A stretch of 10,567 bases of DNA from Halobacteriales archaeon QS_9_70_65 (lineage in GTDB: Archaea > Halobacteriota > Halobacteria > Halobacteriales > Haloarculaceae): positions 1 through 10,567 of the forward strand of contig PXSC01000090.1 of the NCBI GenBank assembly GCA_003023535.1. Reading direction: 5' to 3'. Under the pieces are notes generated by a model. That model saw only the letters and a list, made by a program, of their open reading frames with translations. It was not told the origin of the DNA and searched no databases. The position numbers were made by a program, and so were the translations under genes. Numbering within the stretch: the stretch's first letter is position 1; each line of letters opens with the position of its first letter. Shown in pieces: positions 1 through 5,016 of this stretch.

Positions 1-605
1 TTCAGCTCGAAGCCGGCCTCCTGCATCCGGCGGTAGTTGCCGTCCGACATCTCGAACTCGTTGACGTTGCAGAACTCGGCGGCGCCCTCGTCGAGAAACT
101 CGAGGAACTCCGGCTCGGCGCGGATGCCCGGAATCTCGAAGGCCGGCGTCAGCCCCTCCTCGCGGGCGACGTGGAGGATCTCCTCCCACTCGGTGCCGTG
201 CAGCTCGCCCCACAGCTCGTACGGCGGGTGGAACCGTATCTCGTCGAGGCCGGCCTCGGCGAGGCGGCGCATGTTCTCGCGGCCGCCCGTGATGCCGGTG
301 TAGAGGTGGGTGTGATGGTCGGCGCCGAACTCCTCTTTCAGGAGTTCGAGGTAGTGACAGGTTCGCTCCAGCGCCTCCTGTGGCTCGCCGCCGGTGATGG
401 ATGTTCCGAGGGCGTCCATCCGCTTTGCCTCCCCGAGGACGTCGGCGTCGGACTCGACGGGCCGCTCGTTGGCGTACACCCGGTTGACGTTCTTGCGGTT
501 CTCGCCGAGCGGGCAGTAAAAGCAGTCGCGCTGGTCACAGTAGCCGTAGACGAACAGCACCATCTTCCCGCCGACGGCGCACTGTTCACAGCCCTTCGAG
601 ATCAT
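1..605 (-). CDS. Radical SAM protein related to pyruvate formate-lyase activating enzyme (COG2108-like), 3' end missing
   Basis: The frame is open from an ATG at 605 to the left edge, giving about 201 residues without a stop. Cys23, Cys28 and Cys31 in GYCDQRDCFYCPLG form the likely 4Fe-4S site for S-adenosylmethionine cleavage. Their spacing is C-x4-C-x2-C rather than the common C-x3-C-x2-C. A GGE motif near residues 72-74 fits the SAM-binding strand of the radical SAM barrel. A further pair, Cys6 and Cys9, lies near the N-terminus. The sequence resembles the uncharacterised archaeal COG2108 family, whose members run to roughly 300 residues or more, so the C-terminal part lies outside the window. 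The substrate is unknown and the protein is probably cytoplasmic. A GTG lies 12 nt upstream in frame, but the ATG fits the family start I recall. The gene is divergent from exported-protein gene A, with a 131-bp spacer. The radical SAM call is firm; the family assignment is from memory. Confidence 0.85.
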   Translation of the reverse strand, partial: MISKGCEQCAVGGKMVLFVYGYCDQRDCFYCPLGENRKNVNRVYANERPVESDADVLGEAKRMDALGTSITGGEPQEALERTCHYLELLKEEFGADHHTHLYTGITGGRENMRRLAEAGLDEIRFHPPYELWGELHGTEWEEILHVAREEGLTPAFEIPGIRAEPEFLEFLDEGAAEFCNVNEFEMSDGNYRRMQEAGFEL

Positions 606-736
606 TCGTTGGAACACGTTTTCCGCCCCAGCCGCAAAAGTCGTGCGTTACGACTCCCCGCCGGGCACTGCCGGACCGTTCCGCGACGCTCCGCCGGTAG
701 CGCAACCTATTTGTTCCACTTCAGGAATGTGCGAGT
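606..736. promoter_or_regulatory. Divergent intergenic region with candidate promoters
   Basis: This 131-bp spacer separates the start codons of the radical SAM gene and gene A. On the plus strand an AT-rich stretch, cctatttgt at about 706-714, lies 23-31 nt before the gene A start, a typical spacing for a TATA element of a leaderless transcript. On the minus strand, acttttgc at about 633-640 sits about 30 nt before the radical SAM start. Both boxes are weak matches. I see no other clear repeat or operator. Confidence 0.35.
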
Positions 737-1306
737 ATGGGTCCTCCCGACATCAGTCGCAGACGTGTCATCGCGGCCGCCGGGGCGGCCACGCTCGCCG
801 GGTGCACCCAGCTCACCGGCGGCCCGTCGTACGACTCCTCGGACTTCGAGATGGAGTTCAGCATGGAGTGTGCCGACGTCGACCCCGAAGAATATGTCGC
901 GCGCGTCTCCTGGGAGTGGACCGCCGACGAGGGCGGGTCCTCGCCCGGTGACAGGGTCGTAATCTACTGGGACGAACGCAAGTGGGACGTCGTCGACCCC
1001 GAGTTCGAGACCAGCGAGTCGGTCACGTTCGAGGGACGTGGGTCACCCGACGGGTCAGATACCACCGTCGTGTTCGACCACGACGACGAGAGCGCGGACA
1101 GCGACGCGACGCACGTGGCCGCGTGCTCCCTGTCACCGAAAGGCGACTACGACCGGGACGTCCGGAACGTCTTCGTCAAGTACTCCCACCGAACGGAGGG
1201 CGATGATGAGGTATCGACGCCGGAGAACGGCACGCCGAAGTACTCCAGCACGTGGGAGACCGCCGACGAAACCGACCAGGCTGAAGTGTCCTGTGACGGC
1301 GAATGA
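737..1306 (+). CDS. Gene A: small Tat lipoprotein, paralogue of genes B and C
   Basis: This is a 189-residue exported protein of unknown function. A twin-arginine motif (SRRRVI, residues 7-12), a hydrophobic Ala/Gly stretch and a lipobox LAGC (20-23) predict Tat export, lipid attachment at Cys23 and anchoring on the outer face of the membrane. The mature part shares landmarks in order with the two downstream paralogues: a Cys close to the N-terminus (Cys45), VSWEW (57-61), IYWD (76-79), FDHDD (113-117), VKYSH (147-151) and a C-terminal SC (Cys186). The alternating hydrophobic and acidic pattern suggests an all-beta, perhaps immunoglobulin-like, fold; that is inference. It differs from B and C in having a lipobox and an extra Cys130, and it is clearly more diverged. 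The start was chosen because it gives a complete Tat signal and lies about 25 nt after an AT-rich box. I do not recognise a named family. Confidence 0.85.
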   Translation: MGPPDISRRRVIAAAGAATLAGCTQLTGGPSYDSSDFEMEFSMECADVDPEEYVARVSWEWTADEGGSSPGDRVVIYWDERKWDVVDPEFETSESVTFEGRGSPDGSDTTVVFDHDDESADSDATHVAACSLSPKGDYDRDVRNVFVKYSHRTEGDDEVSTPENGTPKYSSTWETADETDQAEVSCDGE

Positions 1307-1382
1307 CCGGGCCGCCGGACCGGCCGCCCGACCCCCATCGTCGTACGACGAACTCAACTGCGCCGAAAGACTAGACGGGTCC

Positions 1383-2039
1383 ATGGAGCCGACCCGACGC
1401 CGGGTCCTCGCGGGCGCCGGCGCCGCCGCGGTCGCCGGACTCGCGGGCTGTTCCGGTCGGCCGACGCTCGAGGGCGCCGCCTTCGCGGCCGCCGGTGCCA
1501 CGCTGCCGCGGGACGTCCAGCGGGAGACCGGCTACACCCACTACCGCACCGGCGAGACGACCGCTTCCCGGCGGTTCGAGCGGTTCGGGCTCGGCCGGAC
1601 CGTCGAGGTGACGAGCGTCGTCGCCGAGTACGACCGGGCCGTCGAGCTAGGGCTACTCGGACGGCGGGTGCAGGCGGCGGTGTTCGCGGTGTTCACGACG
1701 CCGCGGGTCAGGATTCTCGGCCGGGAGTACAACCCCGTCACCGAGATGACGCCGACGGAACTGGCCGAGGCCGCCCAACGGCGGTACGCCGACTTCGACG
1801 ACGTCACGCCGGTCGAGCGTTTCGAAGGGGCGGTCGGCGGTCGGCCGACGCCGGTGACGCGGTTCGACGCCGACGCCCGGCTGCTGGCCGTGGGTCGCGG
1901 GGTGGACGTCCACCTCTACGTGAGCGGGGCGGTCGAACTCGGCGGCGAGTACGTCGTCGCGCTGGCGGTCCACCCGCGGGCGCTCGGCCGCCGGGCGGCG
2001 ACCGTCGAGCGACTGATGGCCGCCGTCGACGCCGCCTGA
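1383..2039 (+). CDS. Haloarchaeal Tat lipoprotein, DUF6517-like
   Basis: This 218-residue exported lipoprotein has a twin-arginine motif (TRRRVL, residues 4-9), an Ala/Gly-rich hydrophobic core and a lipobox LAGC ending at about Cys23. The mature region contains features I associate with the haloarchaeal DUF6517 family: an early GY segment, a stretch of the type RTVEVTSVVAEYDR, then AVFAVFTTPRVRILGREYNPV, and a late VDVHLYVSGAVELGGEYVVALAV segment. Its length fits that family. The function is unknown, and the location is probably the outer face of the cytoplasmic membrane. The ATG at 1383 gives a complete signal peptide. A longer open frame upstream overlaps gene A in another frame and is not credible. 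The gene follows gene A by 76 bp on the same strand with no strong TATA box, so co-transcription is possible. It is not a paralogue of A, B or C. Confidence 0.8.
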   Translation: MEPTRRRVLAGAGAAAVAGLAGCSGRPTLEGAAFAAAGATLPRDVQRETGYTHYRTGETTASRRFERFGLGRTVEVTSVVAEYDRAVELGLLGRRVQAAVFAVFTTPRVRILGREYNPVTEMTPTELAEAAQRRYADFDDVTPVERFEGAVGGRPTPVTRFDADARLLAVGRGVDVHLYVSGAVELGGEYVVALAVHPRALGRRAATVERLMAAVDAA

Positions 2040-2097
2040 CCGGGGGCCCAGGGAGAAGGGTCTCGAGCCATCGCGCAAAATCCACGCACGACGACCG

Positions 2098-2130
2098 ATG
2101 CTCCTGCTCTTCCGTGTCGACCTCGACCGT
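2098..2130 (+). pseudogene. Fragment of the DUF373 5' end, copy 1
   Basis: An ATG followed by codons for MLLLFRVDLDR matches the start of the DUF373 gene at 3965 (MLLLLCVDLDD), with the same short upstream context (acgac-gcgATG type). Homology stops after about 33 nt, at the shared sequence gtcgacctcga. The frame happens to stay open into gene B 90 nt later, but gene B has its own TATA box and start. It is best read as a duplication scar, not a functional start. Confidence 0.55.
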
Positions 2131-2149
2131 CGGAACCCGGAACTGAGGA

Positions 2150-2160
2150 AGACTTATACC
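2150..2160 (+). promoter_or_regulatory. TATA box of gene B
   Basis: The AT-rich core ttata (2154-2158) within agacttatacc lies about 32 nt before the ATG at 2188. The equivalent box occurs at the same distance before gene C. This predicts a transcript with a very short or no leader, and it supports 2188 as the start over the ATG at 2098. Confidence 0.6.
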
Positions 2161-2187
2161 ACGCGGGAAAAGTCTGCGGTACGCAGC

Positions 2188-2832
2188 ATGCAAAATAGCG
2201 CAACTGACACGACCGAGGCGTCAGCACACCGCCGCGACGGTATCAGCCGTCGAGCCCTCCTTGCGGTGGCAGGGGCGGGTATCGCCGGATCCGTCGCCGC
2301 GGTCGGTACAGCGCGTGCCGCGTATGCGCCCTCCGACCAGAACCTCTCGTTCACCTGCCGCTCCTCCTACGACAATGATGTCGTCGTGACGGCGTCGTGG
2401 ACGTGGGAGGACGGCTACTCAGGCGAACCGCGGGAGGACGGCAATTCCGGCGAACCGCCGGAGGACGTGATAGTCATCTACTGGGACGGTGCCGAGTGGG
2501 AGGACAAGCGCTACAAGGAATACCGGACCACCGACGGCGTCTGGTTCGAACGCCGCCACCGTGAGGACGGCGTCCGGGGAGTGGAATTCAGACACGACGA
2601 CGTGTCGGCCTCCGGAGACACGGAGTACGCCGCGAGCGTACGGCTCCAGCCCGACGCCAGGGACCCGAACGTCTACCTCGACTACACCCACACCTACGGC
2701 GACACGGAAATCCTCAAGGTGGACGTCGGCCGGGACAGAGACGGCCGGCCCAACTCGACGGTGCGAACCTCGGACGACGGAAAAAAGTGGGAGAAGAACC
2801 GCCGGCTGGACGCCTCGGAGTGCGACCGCTGA
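2188..2832 (+). CDS. Gene B: Tat-exported small protein, paralogue of A and C
   Basis: This 214-residue protein of unknown function has a Tat signal: SRRALL with Arg21-Arg22, then an Ala/Gly/Val hydrophobic stretch and a likely cleavage site around TARA/AAYA (41-47). There is no lipobox, so the mature protein should be released or held by other contacts. Landmarks in order are SFTC (Cys57), SWTWED (70-75), VIYWDGAEW (96-104), FRHDD (134-138), VYLDYTHTYGDTEI (162-175) and ASEC (Cys212) at the C-terminus. Cys57 and Cys212 are the only cysteines and could form a disulfide joining the two ends. Residues 76-84 and 85-93 are a tandem duplication (GYSGEPRED, GNSGEPPED) absent from gene C. The start at 2188 is chosen from the TATA spacing and from exact agreement with gene C's start; a longer reading from 2098 is unlikely. 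No named family recognised. Confidence 0.85.
   Translation: MQNSATDTTEASAHRRDGISRRALLAVAGAGIAGSVAAVGTARAAYAPSDQNLSFTCRSSYDNDVVVTASWTWEDGYSGEPREDGNSGEPPEDVIVIYWDGAEWEDKRYKEYRTTDGVWFERRHREDGVRGVEFRHDDVSASGDTEYAASVRLQPDARDPNVYLDYTHTYGDTEILKVDVGRDRDGRPNSTVRTSDDGKKWEKNRRLDASECDR
2413..2466 (+). repeat. 27-bp in-frame tandem duplication inside gene B
   Basis: Two adjacent 27-bp units (2413-2439 and 2440-2466) encode GYSGEPRED and GNSGEPPED. Gene C has only one copy at this place, matching the second unit. The duplication adds nine residues to an acidic loop without changing the frame. Confidence 0.85.
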
Positions 2833-2941
2833 CTCCGGGTGTGTACGCCGCGCCGGTCACGACGGTCCGACCACTCCGCTTCCGTCTGGGGCCGGACCCT
2901 CGCCGGCCGCGTCGTGCGAGCGACCCGCCGACGGTCGGCCC

Positions 2942-3013
2942 GGCGACGTTGACCGGTTGCGGGAACTCGAAGCGATTGCCGACCGACCCGAGGCGTCCTG
3001 CGACGGCGGCTGA
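2942..3013 (+). pseudogene. Possible 3' remnant of another A-type gene
   Basis: The frame ending at the TGA 3011-3013 reads ...ADRPEASCDGG, very like the C-terminus of gene A (...TDQAEVSCDGE). The sequence after the stop, ccgggccg-cgg-accgg, also matches gene A's downstream sequence. No start, signal peptide or core motifs remain. I interpret it as the leftover 3' end of an A-like copy lost by deletion; the upstream limit is arbitrary. The match is short, so chance is not excluded. Confidence 0.4.
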
Positions 3014-3114
3014 CCGGGCCGTCGGTACCGGTCCGGCCGGCCGACCGGCCGCGGTCGCGGGCACCGGAAGGGAGAAAGAACTTAATCCGTCGTCGAGAAT
3101 TGCCGACGAAACCG

Positions 3115-3162
3115 ATGCCCCTGGTTCTCCGTGTCGACCTCGACCGTCGAAGCCCGAAGTGA
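3115..3162 (+). pseudogene. Fragment of the DUF373 5' end, copy 2
   Basis: The sequence reads MPLVLRVDLDRRSPK and then a TGA at 3160-3162. The first ten codons match the start of DUF373 (MLLLLCVDLD). An AT-rich box aacttaatcc (3079-3088) lies about 30 nt upstream, just as aacttaacc does before the true gene at 3965. It is a duplication scar; a 15-residue peptide could in principle be made from it, but nothing supports a function. Confidence 0.55.
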
Positions 3163-3166
3163 GGAA

Positions 3167-3176
3167 GACTTATGCC
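3167..3176 (+). promoter_or_regulatory. TATA box of gene C
   Basis: The sequence gacttatgcc matches the box of gene B with one transition, and its centre lies about 32 nt before the ATG at 3204. The bases between box and start differ from gene B at only a few positions, all transitions, so both genes probably share regulation. Confidence 0.55.
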
Positions 3177-3203
3177 ATGCGGGAAAAGTCTGCGGTACAC
3201 AGT

Positions 3204-3812
3204 ATGCAAAATAGCGCAACTGACACGACCGAGGCGTCAGCACACCGCCGCGACGGTATCAGCCGTCGAGCCCTCCTCGCGGTGGCAGGGGCGGGTATCG
3301 CCGGATCCGTCGCCGCGGTCGGTACAGCGCGTGCCGCGTATGCGCCCTCCGACCAGAACCTCTCGTTCACCTGTCGCCGCTCCGGCAAAGATATTATCGT
3401 GACGGTGTCGTGGACGTGGGAGGACGGCAACTCCGGCGAACCGCCGGAGGACGTGGCCGTCATCTACTGGGACGGTGCCGAGTGGGAGTACGCCGATGAG
3501 TACCGGACCACCGACGGCGTCCGGTTCGAAGGCCCCCACAGCGACGACCGCGTCCAGGGACTGGAGTTCAGACACGACGATACGTCGGCCTCCGGAGGCA
3601 CGGAGTACGCCGCCAGCGTGCGGCTCCGGTCCTTCACCGAGGACTCGACCGTCTACCTCGACTACACCCACACCTACGGCGACACGGAAATCCGCGAGGT
3701 GAGCGTCGGCCGGGACGACGACGGCCGGCCCGACTCGACGGTGCGGACCTCCGACGACAGAGGAAAGTGGGAGAAGAACCGCCAGCTGACCGCTTCGGAG
3801 TGCGGTTACTGA
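3204..3812 (+). CDS. Gene C: Tat-exported small protein, close paralogue of gene B
   Basis: This 202-residue protein of unknown function is identical to gene B over its first 58 residues, including the Tat motif SRRALL (20-25) and the likely cleavage region TARAAYA (41-47). The mature domain keeps the family landmarks: SFTC (Cys57), SWTWED (69-74), VIYWDGAEW (86-94), FRHDD (122-126), VYLDYTHTYGDTEI (150-163), RTSDD and KWEKNR, and ASEC (Cys200). Many positions between them differ from B, and it has a single GNSGEPPED copy (75-83). No lipobox is present, so a soluble extracellular or surface-associated location is predicted. In-frame ATG 3177 exists upstream, but gene B has ACG there, and 3204 agrees with TATA spacing and with B. 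The gene lies 152 bp upstream of the DUF373 gene, which has its own promoter. Confidence 0.85.
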   Translation: MQNSATDTTEASAHRRDGISRRALLAVAGAGIAGSVAAVGTARAAYAPSDQNLSFTCRRSGKDIIVTVSWTWEDGNSGEPPEDVAVIYWDGAEWEYADEYRTTDGVRFEGPHSDDRVQGLEFRHDDTSASGGTEYAASVRLRSFTEDSTVYLDYTHTYGDTEIREVSVGRDDDGRPDSTVRTSDDRGKWEKNRQLTASECGY

Positions 3813-3964
3813 CTCCGAGCGCGTACGTCGCGCCGCCCACGACGGTCCGACCACTCCGCTTCCGCCTCCGACCGGATCCCGGCCGCCCGGCTGCCGGTCG
3901 CCGACGCCGGCCCCGGCGAGGAGAAGGAACTTAACCCGTCGCCGAGAACTGCTCACGACGAGCG
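3813..3964 (+). other. Spacer between gene C and the DUF373 gene, with shared 3' flank and promoter
   Basis: The first 70 or so bases repeat the 3' flank of gene B, including a 27-nt identical block at 3838-3864. This is followed by GC-rich sequence and the DUF373 promoter. I see no open frame on either strand that looks like a gene, and no T-rich terminator. Confidence 0.5.
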
Positions 3965-3995
3965 ATGCTCCTGCTCCTCTGTGTCGACCTCGACG
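3919..3995 (+). repeat. Parental copy of the promoter/start segment repeated at 2051 and 3070
   Basis: The order ggagaag(g), aacttaa box, ATG, about 11 codons and gtcgacctcgac is shared with the two upstream copies. Only here does the coding sequence continue into the real DUF373 gene, so this is the parental location of the segment. Confidence 0.6.
3926..3936 (+). promoter_or_regulatory. Candidate TATA box of the DUF373 gene
   Basis: The sequence gaacttaac lies about 30-38 nt before the ATG at 3965. It is retained before duplicated copy 2 (3079-3088) but replaced by unrelated sequence in copy 1. No Shine-Dalgarno sequence precedes the ATG. Confidence 0.45.
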
Positions 3996-4982
3996 ACGAC
4001 CTCGGTCGCAAGACCGACTTCGAGACGCCGGTCGTCGGCCGCGACGCCGTCGAGCGAAATCGACGACGACCGCGAAAGCGTCGAGGTGGCGGTGGTCACC
4101 GGCACCGCCACGGCCGACGTCTCGGCCAACCGCACGGTCGGCGACGAGGTCGACACCGTGCTGGCGTCGCTGTCGACCGCCGAGGACGTCCGGGCGCTGG
4201 TGGTCACCGACGGCGCCCAGGACGAGTCGGTGCTACCGGTCATCCGCTCGCGGATGCCCATCGACGGCGTCCGCCGGGTGGTCGTCCGGCAGGCCCAGGA
4301 CCTCGAGTCGATGTACTACACGTTCAAGCGGGTGCTGGCCGACCCCGAGACCCGCGGCACCATCCTCGTCCCGCTCGGCATCCTGCTGCTCATCTACCCG
4401 GTGGCGATCGTCGCCGACGAACTCGGCCTGCCGGGGTCGACGCTCGGGGTCATCTCGGCGCTTTTGGGGCTGTACGTCCTCTTCCGGGGGCTCGGGCTGG
4501 AGACGGCCATCGACGACCTCGTCGAGCGGGTCCGCGTCGCGCTGTTCGCCGGCCGCGTCCAGTTCGTCACCTCCGTCGTCGGGGCGGCGCTCGTAGCGGT
4601 CGGCGCGGTCGGCGGGGTCGAGGCGGTCGACGCGGTCGCCGACCCCGACCCGCAGGCGCTCGGCGCGACCGTCGCCTTCGTCTACGGCGCCGTCCAGTGG
4701 GTCGCCGCCGGCGGCGTCGTCGTCTCGCTCGGCCGCATCACCGACGAGTACCTCGGCGGCGGCTTCCGCTGGCGCTACCTCAACGCGCCGTTCTACGTCG
4801 GCGCCATCGCGCTCGTGCTGCACGGCCTGACGGCGTTTTTCCTCGGACAAGGGTTCGCCGACCTGTCGTACCTGGCGGCGACGCTGACGGCCGGGACGCT
4901 GCTGGGGCTGGCCAGCACGCTCGTCTTCGCGGTCGTCGAGCAGCGCTACCCGCAGGATCCCGACTCCGGGCTGGCCGGCTGA
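3965..4982 (+). pseudogene. DUF373 family membrane protein, disrupted by internal deletion and frameshift
   Basis: Reading from the ATG at 3965 gives MLLLLCVDLDDDLGRK...GRDAVE, the conserved start of archaeal DUF373 proteins, but after about residue 30 this frame becomes Arg-rich nonsense. The rest of the family sequence lies in the frame ending at 4982: VEVAVVTG, TDGAQDESVLPVIRSRM, VVVRQAQDLESMYYTFK, then about six hydrophobic segments beginning at GTILVPLGILLLIYPVAIVA. From memory, family members have some 20-30 residues between GRDAVE and VEVAVVTG, including an ADPEDS-type motif. Here both the segment and the frame are lost near 4050-4060. Normal members are membrane proteins of unknown function with an N-terminal soluble domain. 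A GTG at 3981 is in frame with the remainder (333 residues) and could give a shortened product, but its first 26 residues would be out-of-frame sequence. It is either a true pseudogene or an assembly error. Confidence 0.8.
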
Positions 4983-4984
4983 CC

Positions 4985-5016
4985 GGTCGGCCGGTTACCC
5001 GGTCGGCCAGCTACCG
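4985..5016. repeat. Imperfect 16-bp direct repeat between convergent genes, possible terminator region
   Basis: Two adjacent 16-bp copies, ggtcggccggttaccc (4985-5000) and ggtcggccagctaccg (5001-5016), fill the 28-bp gap between the convergent DUF373 and beta-propeller genes. The second includes the beta-propeller stop codon. The first part (accgg-tcgg-ccggt) is also an inverted repeat able to form a short hairpin. There is no T-run, so a terminator role is only a guess. Confidence 0.4.

Larger units (their letters stand above)
2051..3069 (+). repeat. Tandem duplication, unit 1 (carries gene B)
   Basis: This unit starts with a copy of the DUF373 promoter and start region (2051-2130). It continues through gene B's promoter and coding sequence and its 3' flank, and ends where the next copy begins at about 3070. 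The flank shares a 27-nt identical block (2858-2884 and 3838-3864) with unit 2. The unit is about 1.02 kb, longer than unit 2, mainly because of extra sequence at about 2894-3069 that holds an apparent gene remnant. Boundaries are estimated by eye. Confidence 0.65.
2833..3203 (+). other. Spacer between genes B and C: 3' flank, remnant, GC-rich palindromic tract, DUF373 start fragment, promoter
   Basis: This 371-bp stretch has no intact gene. In order it contains a 3' flank shared with gene C (to about 2893), an apparent 3' remnant of another family member (2942-3013), a very GC-rich tract of CCGG/GGCC motifs (about 3014-3065) that could fold, a copy of the DUF373 promoter and start (3070-3162), and gene C's promoter (3167-3203). 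Confidence 0.6.
3070..3918 (+). repeat. Tandem duplication, unit 2 (carries gene C)
   Basis: This second copy of the unit holds the DUF373 promoter and start fragment (3070-3162), gene C's promoter, gene C and its 3' flank. It ends where the true DUF373 promoter begins at about 3919. It is roughly 0.85 kb long. The promoter plus the first 58 codons are almost identical to unit 1, while the rest of the coding sequence is clearly diverged. Confidence 0.65.

Noticed and set aside
2098..2832. Longer form of gene B starting MLLLFRVDLD
   Set aside because: The first 30 codons are the duplicated DUF373 start plus promoter DNA. A TATA box lies inside them, and gene C has no equivalent in-frame extension.
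4040..4075. Programmed ribosomal frameshifting in the DUF373 gene
   Set aside because: A family-conserved segment of some 20-30 residues is missing along with the frame change, which frameshifting would not explain. No slippery sequence is seen.
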